From Kingdonia uniflora (taxonomy: Eukaryota; Streptophyta; Magnoliopsida; Ranunculales; Circaeasteraceae): a DNA stretch of 64,000 nt. A program made the translations under genes and the position numbers. The stretch's first letter is position 1. Each line of letters opens with the position of its first letter. Shown here piece by piece: positions 36,601-46,955 of this stretch. Below the pieces are notes generated by a model. The model searched no databases. It was not told where the DNA came from and saw only the letters and a program-made list of their open reading frames with translations. The stretch is taken from positions 2,423,501-2,487,500 of the forward strand of contig JACGCM010001011.1 in NCBI GenBank assembly GCA_014058105.1. Reading direction: 5' to 3'.

Positions 36601-37800
36601 CAATTTGACACGAAATTCAAAGTCCTTCTCAGCCTCCTTCACTTCTGACTCATTCATCCCTTCGTAATCAGGCTCTTCCGGATCTTCCATATGCATATCA
36701 AAGTTCCGAGATCCAAAATATTGAGTGTACAACACCCAATACATTGCTTGAATATGTCTGAATATACCATCACGAGCCTGAGCTTTCATTCTCAGCATCT
36801 TGCATGAATGCCCCATATCTGTAGTCATAAGACTTATTTATACTCCCTCCAGTCATGGTTCAACTCACCTGTATTTACTCTGCCTTGGAAATCTATAATT
36901 TCAAAGTCAAAACACATAATTTTCAAAATCCGTTCTAGGACCCACTCAGTCAACTACATTTGAGATGTTATGCCAACGCATCAACATTTTATGTGCATCC
37001 ACATTTGATATTTTACCTTCGATTCTTTAAAAAAAATTGCAATTGATAATCAAAGTACACATGAATAGCATATCGAAGATATTAACTTTAATTATTATTA
37101 TGCATCAAGTTACAATTCATATTCGACAAACTTCCTCCTTCGATTATGTTACATATAACATCCGGGACTACATCCTTCGATTACATGAAATCAAACTACA
37201 TATATTTTTACATTTGACTTACAGAACTAATTACTCTGTGTTTTCTTTTTACCAGAATTAGACATTAAAACCTCTTTCCAGTATTAAGAACCTCAATGAA
37301 TCTCAAGTCACTGAACTTTTAAACGGCTACTTCCCCAGATGAAGGTAGTAAAAAATTGTAAGAAGCTTTCCATGTTTGGCAAGATCCCTGGACAACCATC
37401 TGAGCTTCAAATCTTCATCATCAACACAAACAGTTACCCTTTCTCCCCCAAACTGACGCACTCCATTACCCTCAAGACTACATGATGACACAATTGTTTC
37501 AAACAGATATGCATCTTCTCAAGCTTGACCTCTCTCCCAACCCAATGCCATGACACGATCACATAAAAAATTATCACTGATCAGTTTGAGCATGATTTTT
37601 TCCTCAGGCTGTTCATCGTCTTCTGCCTCAGACGATGCATTAGACCATACTTGGGGCGGTATCCTTAAAAAAAATACCACCATTCCACCCTCAATAAACC
37701 CCCTATTTATACCCAATGTAACCCTACCAGATTCACTGTACTGCATTAATTGCGCCTCGGGAATGACTTGACCAAATACAGTTCCTTTGACCTCAGAAAT
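33681..37800 (-). pseudogene. Antisense multi-exon gene (aORF) of family-2 copy A
   Basis: On the minus strand, exon-like blocks run from near the polypurine tract leftwards: 37746-37519 (MQYSESGRVTLGINRGF), 36828-36505 (YFGSRNFDMHMEDPEEPDYE), 36248-36003, 35963-35771 (ISMLIERAKRAKDRDTE, ending at donor AAG|GTTAGTG), 34875 to 34157 (an acidic run [14 protein letters not shown], then [15 protein letters not shown] and [18 protein letters not shown]), and the last part from 34077 to a stop at 33681-33683 (DSSDDDVPQSPDVHG, PEGTLKLNK). An intron at 34156-34078 has GT and AG ends. One stop interrupts DVAPG*FN. The same gene is seen in copy B. The family-1 gene shares the YFG block. Known Tat-type elements carry antisense ORFs of unclear role; function is unknown. 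Confidence 0.7.
34078..34156 (-). other. Conserved intron in the family-2 antisense gene (copy A)
   Basis: Minus-strand donor TGTG|GTTAGG and acceptor TTGCAG|CGC. The 79-bp intron sits at the same place as the 85-bp intron 55083-54999 in copy B (donor TGTG|GTTAAGT, acceptor GTTGCAG|CATTG). Confidence 0.65.
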
Positions 37801-37880
37801 AACGTAGATGACTCATCTTCTCATCCGACAACCTCTTCAACTTCTAACTTCTTTTCGACACAACCGCAAGTTCTTCTATC

Positions 37881-37894
37881 GAGAATGGGGTGAT
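37881..37894 (+). other. Polypurine tract of family-2 copy A
   Basis: GAGAATGGGGTGAT immediately precedes the 3' LTR start TGTAGTAGC. This is the normal plus-strand priming site. Confidence 0.7.
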
Positions 37895-38369
37895 TGTAGT
37901 AGCATATTCCCTAGATTTGACAAGAGTAAGCCAGTAGAGTGTAGTAAAAAATAGCCGTACCTGATCGAAGGCCATCATTCTAGAAGTTATTATAAATCCT
38001 TGACTTGCCAAAAGTAATCGTTGAAGCCTGGTCAAGAAGGAACTGTTAGAGATCCGCAAAGTTTGCCCACTCCCCTGAAATAGGAGACCATTTCTTTCTT
38101 TTTGTAAAACTGCCTGTATTTATAGGCAGAGAATAGATTCTACAAGAACGCAATCTCTTACTATTCTTACTTCCTAAATCCATCATCACTCAAACTGTGT
38201 AATAACTAGCATCTTACTGGATTTTACATAAAAATCATCCTCGGGTTCATGGTTTTTCTCAGCCTTTACTGAGTTTTCCACATAAAATCTTGTTTTATCT
38301 AGCTTTATTTCATTCTCCTTACGAATAAGTATTGGCGAAGATTCTCCTTCCAAAAAATATACAACTACA
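37895..38369 (+). repeat. 3' LTR of family-2 copy A
   Basis: TGTAGTAGCATATTCC to CAACTACA, about 475 bp, matching the 5' LTR. A small deletion removes the TATA region (CCTGTATTTATAGG instead of CCTGTATGACTATAAATACAGG). Many substitutions separate the two LTRs, so the insertion is not recent. Confidence 0.9.
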
Positions 38370-38529
38370 GTATATCTTTGCTTATAGAATGGTCGAGCAT
38401 ATGGCTGATAGGATCCAACAAGTCTACAATAAGACACAATTTGACCCTTTCAACCACATATTCCACAATAATAAATCTGAGAGTATGAGAACCTTTTGGA
38501 TTGATTATGAGTGTAAGATATTATATTAT

Positions 38530-40175
38530 ATTTAGACTATGGTGTAGTAGCAATTTCTTTGACGAATTTTGTAACTTGATGAGTCTTGGCATTAGAGAGA
38601 TGTTCATCATATCCTACACCCCTTTTATTAGCATCCGTTTTCCCTATACATAACATCTTATCAATATTTTTTTCTCCATGACAAAAAATTTCAAGTTTTT
38701 ACTGAGATGAAACTAAATCAAGTTTGGCCATATGTAATTCTTCCAAAGTTGATTTCATTTTCTCCTTCGCATCATGGACTCCTTTCTTTAAAATCATAAC
38801 CTTGTCATGGAGGCCTTATTTCTCATCTTTAAACATTTTTATCTTGTGACTTGTATTATTTGCTTTTTCATGAAGTTCACGCGTGATTGTATTAACTTAG
38901 TCTTTTAAGACTTTGTTTAAGTTTACCAAGTTTAATACACTTTGTAAAAGTCCTAGCATACAAGTCTTCAAGATTCAGGTCCTCAACTCATTTTTTACAT
39001 GATCACTTTGATTTTTAATAGAATTCTTAAGTTCAAAAGCGTCAGAGTAATCATTACTACAATTTATAAAAACAAGATACGCGCAATATTATTCATTCTC
39101 AACTACTTGGGGATGATCCTTATCATTATTATTTTCAGCATCACTATCATCCCGAGTAACACTAATGCTCATAGCTTTGTGATTAGTTCTAGATTTCATA
39201 TTGGGACAACTGTGAGCATAATAACCAAAATTGTGATGCTTATAACATTCAACTTGACTTAGGTCAGTATCAGGGTTGGTCTGCCGATTATTTAATTTAA
39301 GTTGATTATAAGTACGCGACTTATAATTTACTAGTTGCCCTTATTTTTAAAATTAAAATTTTTTCACAAGGTTTTTAAGCTGGTTGCTTATAGAGGCAAT
39401 TTGTAAATACATATCAGACCTATCATCATTATCTGAATCACAAGAGATGTCAACTTCTTTGATACCTTTAGAAGAAGAAGAGCAAGATGAAGATTTAAAA
39501 TCAACACTTTTGTTATTCTCAGGGTTTTCCATTTTTATCTCGAGTTTAAAAGTTTGCAACTTTCCAGCTAGATGATTTTATTTATTTAAGATCTTGAGCT
39601 TCCTCGATAACATCACGTCTGGATCTAAAGCTTTGAGGAAGAGATCTTAGAACTTTACAAACAATTTGGACATCGGAATAAGTTGTTTCTAATGCGACAC
39701 TAGTATTTAAAATATCACTTAGTCTCGCATAAAATTCTTCAAAAAGTTCATTTTCACTCATTCGAATATTCTCAAATTACGAAGTAAGTATTTGTAATTT
39801 ACTTTCCTTAACTATATCATCACCTTCGTGAGTTTAAACTAATATGTTCCGAGCTTCTTTCAAAATGGTACAAGCTGATATGTGTCAAAACTCACTTGGG
39901 CTCAAAGTCATAAAAATAGTATTGCGACCCTTATTATTATTACTAGCAGCTTCCTTTTCATCCTTAAACCATTGATTCCTAGGCTTAAGGGCCTCTTCAG
40001 ATTCATCACCCGTTCCTTTCATCATGGTAGCGTACGTCCATCCATCCTCGATTGCAATCCAGACATCTTCTCCAAGTTGTTATAAGAATCCAACCATTCG
40101 GACCTTTCAATAAGGATAGTCTTTGTCATCGAAGAGGGGCGGACGATTTATGGGACCTCCAAATCTTTCGGAATT
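38530..40175 (-). pseudogene. Ty1/copia-type gag fragment
   Basis: The minus strand reads MNSERFGGPINRPPLFDDKD near 40175, then EDVWIAIEDGWTY, the UBN2-type gag core (FEEFYARLSDILNTSVALE, VCKVLRSLPQSFRSRRDVIE) and a decayed CCHC knuckle (CYKHHNFGYYAHSC, where the second Cys is His and the His is Tyr). A helical tail continues to about 38530. Stops and frameshifts are present. No protease, integrase or RT follows; the sequence ends near the family-2 3' LTR, so the element is truncated. Confidence 0.8.
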
Positions 40176-40235
40176 CATTAATCACAAATAATCGAGTTAA
40201 GATTCACGCTTAGGTTGTTAAGCCCCGGTGCGTAT

Positions 40236-40249
40236 CCGCTATGATACCA
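40236..40249 (-). other. Primer binding site, tRNA-iMet type
   Basis: The minus-strand TTGGTATCATAGCG resembles the usual copia PBS TGGTATCAGAGC, with one or two changes. It follows an LTR-like end in ATATCA and precedes the gag start at 40175. Confidence 0.6.
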
Positions 40250-40251
40250 AT

Positions 40252-41090
40252 TGATATTTCTAATCGCATGAGACTAACCGATTTTAACTAATTTTGGTCA
40301 AAATCAATAGGTCCGAAAAACCTTAAATTAACGGTCTAACCCTAACCTAATTCATGTTGGCCCAATGTTCTAGTGATAATTAGCAAAAGTAAATCAAGCA
40401 CAAGAACAATCAAATTTAACCGCGTGGGAAACCTTTTGCAGGGGAAAAACCCATAGGTAGCTGTTGAATCGTCCGACAGCTAAACAATCCAATATTAAAA
40501 CAAAATTACAAAAATTTTATTACTTACAGACTTGATAAACAGATCTCGTGGTTACCGCTTTTTTAATTAAACTCTTCGCAATCAATCGTTCTCGCAACGC
40601 CTCGCCTCGGATAACGCACCAAAGCTTCAAAGCTTGAATCGCTCAAACTCACAAATTCTGAAATTAGATTTAGGTTTCTCAATCTTCGATTAATTCTATT
40701 TGAGTTTTACTTCCCATTAAATCGCTTGTTGAAATCTTTTTTCTCTCTAAAATCTTAAGCCCTAAAAAAAGTTTTTTGGAAGACGCAAAAATTGAAAACC
40801 TGAACTCTGTTGGAATAGAGAAATAATATGTTCGAACAGACAATGTTTTATTCCAATAGAACCAAGATCCTATTCGAAGAAACAAAGTTCTGAGTAACCT
40901 GATCGTATCTCTTTTATTTCCCAATGATCTAGTTTTGAATCCAAAGCATCACAAAAATAAATCTCGTAAATTTCATCTTTTCTCCTTTAGATTCTCTAAT
41001 TTACACTTTGAATTATCCAATTTAGGGTTTTATTATGATCTTAGCTTTGATCTCATTAATTTCCCTCTCAGTTCTCATACACACCCCTAA
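40252..41090 (-). repeat. 5' LTR of the truncated copia element
   Basis: The minus-strand segment upstream of the PBS ends in GAAATATCA. The start near 41090 (TGTGTATGAGAACTGAG) is a guess. AT-rich, with TTCGAA-containing segments (ATGTTCGAACAG near 40830). Only one LTR is visible. Confidence 0.5.
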
Positions 41091-42514
41091 AAGTGAAAAC
41101 TAAAAAGGATATACGTCTCTTCCCCTTAGGTAGATGTTCTCTTGCTATGTTTGATATTCTCTTCAACCTTGGCCTCTATATTATTTACACCATGATCATG
41201 ATTATTATCAGGTCCTATTTATGCCATGTTTGATATTGTCTTGCTTGATCATGAGCAGGTCCTATTTATGATTACGGAGATGTAAAGAGGGCTTAGTTTG
41301 AGGCCGCTTTGATTCATGGATGTTGCCACAATCACTATTGGTTCAGGTATGGGTATTCCGCTAATGCATAATATTGCTTGGTATGAGATTGTCAAAGTTA
41401 CCAGATTGGGAATTTTGGTGTAGCGAGGATGATAATGGGTAAATAGGGTAAATTAGTAAATATTGTAAAGTATATGAAAAGGCACATAGTTCAGGGAATT
41501 GAAAATAATGTGAATCACACGAACAATAGGAAACTCTTAATACTCAAACATGAAATAAAATTGTCTTTGGGTATGAACTTGAACATTAGTGGTTCTATGT
41601 TGAACAAGAATCTGGTTGTATTTGGCTTTAGGATGCAATGCTTGATCTCTATGTCACATTCTTTCTTGTCCTTTTTGTCTTTAATCAGGTATGCTTTTCC
41701 TTTCCTTTATTCATCCATGCCTTTATTGTTCTGTGGCTTTTGATCTCTAACCCTCTATTTAAGTTGTAAATTCACTTAAATAATGCACTACTGCTCCACA
41801 TTTTGCATCATTTCTCATCCATCATGAGAGTCACTCTCCTTAATTTACATGGTCTTTGAGATGCATCATGACTCCTTAATTGTGTCATCAATCATGCACC
41901 ACTGTACAATTTCCTACTAATATTTCAGTGGACAATATGTGATATGTTAAGTTCTGAATACATGAAAGAATATAAGTCATCCTTTTATATTGGCAGCATT
42001 TGGTTGCTTTACCAAGACCCTTTTATCTTGGTAGTATTTCTTATTTTTGGGCATGTATCACATAAAGGTGTTATTTTTATTTATGTTACATGCTTTCTTG
42101 TCCATAAGTTCTTAATAATGTATGCCTTTCCTTTAAACTTTGTTCTAGGAATTTTATTTATGAACTTTACAATTTTTAGCAATATCATTCTTGATTTAAT
42201 TTTTTACTCATCAGAGATATTACCCGATGCTAATATGCTCTTTATCTTTTTTTTGTGGTACAGTAATATGCTTTATCAAATTGGTAAAATGGCCGAGCTC
42301 CTCTAACAATGCATGATGCTCTAGCTCCTTGTGCATTTTGCAATATGTCGCATGATTTATGAGTATTCCACTAGACTTTCTAATAAGTACAAAGGTATGT
42401 TTAGATATCATCTGTAGTTTGTTTTTGTTGACATTAATAAACTTATAATGTTGTAGTTCTAATTAATTTTTTCTTCAACACAATGTAATTTTATAAGTTG
42501 TATTTGTATGTTTA
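41091..42514. other. Unassigned AT-rich DNA
   Basis: No coding region or element end recognised. Short open frames here lack family motifs, codon bias or partners. Confidence 0.3.
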
Positions 42515-42621
42515 TGGATCTATAAGCTCTAAAGGGCAAGAGCACTCATATTAATGTGAGGGAATGATAGTTATAGATTCATAAGCTCTAAAAGGCAAGA
42601 GTACTCTCCGAGGGAATGATG
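42515..42621 (+). repeat. Short tandem duplication beside the copia-type element
   Basis: Two copies of a segment containing ATAAGCTCTAAARGGCAAGA, followed by ACTC and GAGGGAATGAT, starting near 42520 and 42580. The second copy lacks about ten bases. Confidence 0.6.
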
Positions 42622-42625
42622 ATTC

Positions 42626-43293
42626 TGTTGGGAAACCAAGGAAGCAAATCGCAGCGTGGAAGCACAATATAATTAACAAGAACTCAAAGAACTAACTCTA
42701 ATCAAAGAGAATTCGAACAAAGGCAATAAAACACATACACAAGGTTTAAATTAGGTGGAAACCCTAAACATGATCAAAACAACCCCCGACAAACGCGGTA
42801 AATATATTATCACACTAAAGGTTACAAGAAATTCCATAGATCACTCAAACCTCACCTCTACCCTTACAGATAATCCTAGTAAGAAACCCTAGAAAGAAAG
42901 CCCAAGAAACCTCTCAAGAGCTAAACCCTAGATTTCTCTATTTTCTCTCTCTAACTCTTTTCACATGTACAGAGGCCTTTCACATACACTCTCAATTTAT
43001 AGGCTTTCCATTAGGTCATCTCCGAAATACGCATCAGGAGATAATCCATCGCTTTGGATCAAATCCCTTCAAAACGAACTTAGAAACAAACAAACAGAAC
43101 CAAAGTCGTTTGAACAAGTCATGAGGTCGTTTGAGCGACCACGTGACAATCCTCTGAAATTTTGGCCCAAGAACTATTTTTGTTCGAACGACCTCAGAAG
43201 TCGTTCGAATGACTTCAATGGAAACTCTATCGTTCGAACGACTTCCCGACTCGTTCGAACGACTTTCCCAGTTTTTTTGTCGTATTCCTAACA
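42626..43293 (-). repeat. 3' LTR of the small copia-type element
   Basis: On the minus strand it starts TGTTAGGAATACGAC at 43293 and ends GTTTCCCAACA at 42626, a standard TG...CA copia LTR. It contains a cluster of TTCGAA-centred palindromes (43105-43265). Confidence 0.88.
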
Positions 43294-43652
43294 ATCTTCA
43301 TCTCGGCGATAAAACCATTTCTTCTACTGCATTCGTCGTGTATCATTGCTGCTTCTCAATGAAGAGAATTACCCGAGTCTAGGCTTTTCCTAGACCTACC
43401 AATCAGAACGCACTTTCTGATCATCTTTGCAGACTGTGTCATTTCTCCACCTTGAACTAAATTCCCCTTTCGAGAAATCTCCATAGCTCCCTTGGTACAC
43501 ACAACGTTCACATCTCCACCCATTGATTTACCAACCAATGCATATAAGTAACCGCTTAGAACTCCCTTCATGATCAAAGAAGACTTCCATCAAACTTTCA
43601 TTACTCTACCTCGCCCGGAGTAATTGTAACCCTCATTATCAAACTTGAAAAG

Positions 43653-44476
43653 TTAAATTAGATTAGGAGTCATACTCGGCACATGTTGAACATCATGAAG
43701 AACTACGATGCGTCCATCGAACATCCACACACAAATATCAGACACTCTCGAAATCGGCCTTCGAGTGCCATCGCTCGTCAACATAAACTTGCTACCCTCA
43801 TACCATGCATAATTGTTGAACCATACCTTGTGTGCGTATACATGCATTGTAACCCCACTATCAAATACCCATCTTCTATCGTGGCGAGATCCATCAGCGG
43901 CTACTACGAGGAGTGCCTCATCACCATCATTACTAGTAACCGTTGCCAGTTTGTTAGTGTCATTTTTAGAGCCTCCAGCCGAACTTGCTCCATTACCTTT
44001 CCCCGTTTTATAATCCGATCTATAATGACCTGATTGACCACAGCTCTAACAAGTTCATTTTCTAAACCTATTAAAGCTTCCCTTCCTACTAACCACCATT
44101 GCAGAGTTTTTCCCCAAGGATTCGCTGCCCTTAAGCCTTCTCTCCTCGGAAAGAAACATACTTGTAACCTCCTCAAAACTCAAAGTTTCCTTCCCATACA
44201 TCAATGTAGATAAAGATGCTTGAAAGAAGGCGGAAGAGACCATATGAGTTGAAGCGCCTTATCTTCATCCTCAACTTTAACTCCGATTGATTCCAATTCT
44301 AGAACGATCCCGTTCAAAGAACCTAGGTGATCACCAATGCTGGTATCCTCATTCATCTTAAGCATATGAAGCCACTCCTTGAGGCATAAGCGATTCGAAA
44401 GACTCTTCGTTTGGTACAAACTTTCAAGCTTTTCCCAAAGACCCTTTGTGGTCTTCTCTTCAGCCACGTTTGCCAA
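43653..44476 (-). pseudogene. copia gag and gag-pre-integrase fragment
   Basis: The gag part (44476-44201) reads TKGLWEKLESLYQTKSLSNR, LCLKEWLHMLKMNEDTSIGD and ALQLIWSLPPSF, typical of UBN2-type copia gag. It is followed by DEALLV-like and zinc-knuckle-like remnants. The segment 43847-43653 (MHVYAHKVWFNNYA, GRIVVLHDVQHVPSMTPNLI) corresponds to the protease to gag-pre-integrase region of copia polyproteins. In-frame stops and shifts occur. Nothing of RT follows. Confidence 0.8.
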
Positions 44477-44768
44477 AATGTTCCTAGTGAGACAAAGGCG
44501 TATCCCACTCGCAACCCTTAAATCTAGATCATCCCAGTCCTCTTCTTAATCGTCGTTCACTTTCTGGGCCGTTATACCTTTAACCAGAGTTTTAGGTATA
44601 GGCTTCCCCTTCAGTGCCTTGCGTACCCCACCTTGAGTAAAGATATCTTGAACTTGTATTTTCCACAATCCAAAATTGATCTTCCCATCGAACTTCTCCA
44701 CATCAAGCTTGATCGCGTTAAAATACTTAGATCATCCCATATTGCTACTCTACTTGCCCCAAACCTCG

Positions 44769-44780
44769 CTCTGATACCAA
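44769..44780 (-). other. Primer binding site (tRNA-iMet) of the small copia-type element
   Basis: The minus-strand sequence TGGTATCAGAGC, two bases inside the LTR end CCCAACA, is the canonical copia PBS. Confidence 0.85.
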
Positions 44781-44781
44781 T

Positions 44782-45449
44782 TGTTGGGAAACTGAGGGGG
44801 CAAATCGCAACGCGGAAGCACAATACGATTTACAAGAACTCAAATAACTAACTTTAACAAAAAAGAATTCGAACAAAGGTAATAAAACACATACACAAGG
44901 TTTAAATTAGGTGGAAACCCTAAACAGGATCAAAACCACCCCCGACAAGCACGACAAATATATTATCCCACTAAGGGTTACAAGAAGTTTCAAAGATCAC
45001 TTAAACCTTACATCTGCCCTTACAGATAATCCCAGCAAGAAATCTTAAAAAGAAAACCCAATAAACCTCTCCAGAGCTAAACCATAGATTTCTCGCTTTT
45101 CTCTCTCTAACTCTTTTCTCCTGTAGAGAGGCCTTTAACATATACTCTCTATTTATAGATTTTCCATTAGGCCATCTCCAAAATATGCATCACGAGATAA
45201 TCTATCACTTTGGATCAAATCCCCTCAAAATGAACTTAAAAACAAACAAACAGAGCCAAAGTCATTCGAACGAGTCATGAGGTCGTTCGAACGACCATTT
45301 GACAATCCTCTGGAATTTTGGCCCAAGAGCTATTTTCGTTCGAATGACCTCAGAAGTCGTTCGAACGAATTCAACAAAAAATCTGTCGTTCCAACGACTT
45401 CCCCACTCGTTTGAACGACTTTCCCAATTTTTGAGCCGTATTCCTAGCA
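44782..45449 (-). repeat. 5' LTR of the small copia-type element
   Basis: Same length and order as the 3' LTR. On the minus strand it starts TGCTAGGAATACGGC and ends CCCAACA. It contains a perfect 16-bp palindrome GGTCGTTCGAACGACC (45281-45296) among six related sites between 45261 and 45420. Confidence 0.88.
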
Positions 45450-45489
45450 GGTTCAAATCCATCTTGATCCGCTTATTCTTAGAGTTATA

Positions 45490-45990
45490 ACACAAATAAA
45501 TTAAATATGAATTAATTATTTTTAGAATGGAAATGGATAACCGTAAGTTAATACAATTACCTGAAAAAGGAAAAATAGTATTCCAAAAATGAGCTTAAAT
45601 TTTGGCATTTGGAAATGCTATTATAGCAAACAATGACGTTTAAAAATGTTATTAAAAGAATTAGTATATCATCAAATAAATGCTATCATATGTGGATAAA
45701 TAATGGCAGTCAAAAAATCTTATAGTAAATGAGACAATTGCATTTGCCGTATGCTATTGATAAGGAAAATAATAGTGTTCGAGGTATGTCATTGAAACAT
45801 TACAAAGACATTAAAAGAATGTTGTTGAAAAAAAATTAATAGCATTCACGAACGCGATGGTTTTATGGAATTCGAAAGAATGCTATGGAAAAAATGATAG
45901 CATTGCATATCACAGCGTTCAAAAAATGCTATTGAAAGATACAATAGTATTTTTCGAACGCTATTAAAGCCTATTTTTCTTATATTGATG
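45490..45990 (+). mobile_element. Possible end of a second CACTA-like element
   Basis: Several hundred bases are filled with short recurring motifs (AATGCTATTG, AACGCTAT, AATAGCATT, in both orientations), ending in TTTTCTTATATTG. This resembles the usual CACTA right end TTTTCTTATAGTG. The other end and target duplication were not found, and no transposase is nearby. It may be a relic interrupted by the copia insertion. Confidence 0.4.
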
Positions 45991-45999
45991 CGTCCTCCT

Positions 46000-46330
46000 A
46001 GTTACCCTCGTCCTTCTCCTCAATTATTTTCCTAGCCTTGCGATCTTTTCGCTTCGTCAAAGTGGATGTCTTAGAGAGGTTCGTGAGAGTTAAATGTTCT
46101 ACTAATTCCCCTAGGGTAGTAGTTAGGTTAGAAACTTGATTTTCAAGTTTTGAGAGTCTTATCTTCTTAATCCCCCATCTTTGTATTTGCGTTCTTCTTC
46201 AACTTAGGTTTTCTGTGAACCTTCAACGGACTCATAAGTCTCATTCGTTTGCTTGATTCGGTCACTTGTAGAGACCATAAACCAGCAACCTCCCGAGAAT
46301 CGTAACTCCAAAATCTAATACCACTCAATC
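46000..46330 (-). pseudogene. Retrotransposon gag N-terminal remnant
   Basis: The minus strand gives short coiled-coil-like stretches (KIRLSKLENQVSNLTTTLGE, LTKRKDRKARKIIEEKDEGN) after a possible PBS (TGGTATTAGATTTTGG, near 46290-46310). Frames are broken and the family is uncertain. Confidence 0.4.
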
Positions 46331-46955
46331 CACAATCAAATTAGAGACTAGGTTAAAGGAAGAATTTATGAAGAATACAATATTTGGTGGGTTAAATCTC
46401 CCAAGAAGAATTTTTATTGCTCAATTGATTGCTTACAATGAATTACTCTTCCAAAACCCATAACTTGGATCTCTAAATCTCCCCTTTGTATATTGTCTAG
46501 CCTTACCTTTAATAGGTTACATGGTTCCTAGCTACAATATAGGACTAAATTGTCCTTAAAATAACCTAAAATAGAAGCAGTCATAGCTTTATTCGAACAA
46601 AATATTTCTCTGTTCGAATAAAAGACTCAGAATAGGCTATGTTCAAACATAACATTTCTCTGTTTGAACAGAAGACTCATAATAGGCTCTATTCGAATGG
46701 GACATTTCTTTGCTCGAATAGTAGACTCAAAATAGGCTTTGTTTGAACAAAACATTTCTCTGCCCGAATAGTAGACTCAAAATAGGCTTTGTTCTAACAG
46801 ACCTCACCTTTGGTCTTCTTTTCTTCGTCTCGTTCGAACAGCTCTAAGGCTCGTTTAAATGACTTGGCATCTTTTTAAAAGATTTAAAGCTTAGATTCTA
46901 CCAGCAACAAAGTCCTCTCAGATCTTAAGGTTAGTGAACCATCCAAAACTAGTCT
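46331..46955 (-). repeat. LTR remnant with 50-bp internal repeats, cut by family-2 copy B
   Basis: Non-coding sequence upstream (minus strand) of the gag remnant, probably its LTR. Four units of about 50 bp, each with ACATTTCTCTG, a TTCGAA-like half and AGACTCAAAATAGGCT, are phased by ATTTCT at 46603, 46654, 46704 and 46754. It ends where the family-2 5' LTR begins. Confidence 0.5.

Larger units (their letters stand above)
26627..38369 (+). mobile_element. Full-length Ty3/gypsy Tat-type LTR retrotransposon (family 2, copy A)
   Basis: About 11.7 kb with two LTRs of about 475-478 bp, a PBS-like site, gag, protease, RT, RNase H, a second Tat-type RNase H, integrase, a 60-bp tandem array, an antisense gene and a polypurine tract, in that order. 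The second RNase H and the antisense gene after pol point to the Tat lineage. All protein genes are broken. The flanking pentamers are GTTAT (26622-26626) and GTATA (38370-38374), which are similar but not identical, so the target duplication is decayed or doubtful. Confidence 0.9.
42626..45449 (-). mobile_element. Small Ty1/copia-type element without pol (minus strand)
   Basis: Two direct LTRs of 668 bp each (42626-43293 and 44782-45449), an iMet-type PBS and about 1.5 kb of internal sequence. That interior encodes only gag and a gag-pre-integrase/protease remnant. Flanking pentamers GATTC (42621-42625) and GGTTC (45450-45454) differ by one base, supporting a real insertion. RT, RNase H and the integrase core are missing, so the element would depend on a helper or is a deletion derivative. 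Confidence 0.85.

Noticed and set aside
26622..38374. Exact 5-bp target duplication for family-2 copy A
   Set aside because: The flanks are GTTAT and GTATA. They are similar only if one base is gained or lost, so I do not claim a proven duplication.
41944..42306. 120-codon hydrophobic open frame that looks like a membrane protein
   Set aside because: The composition follows from T-rich DNA. There is no conserved motif, upstream context or homologous pattern.
43034..43291. Overlapping open frames on both strands in the copia LTR
   Set aside because: They arise from the palindromic TTCGAA clusters, which read open both ways. The region is LTR.
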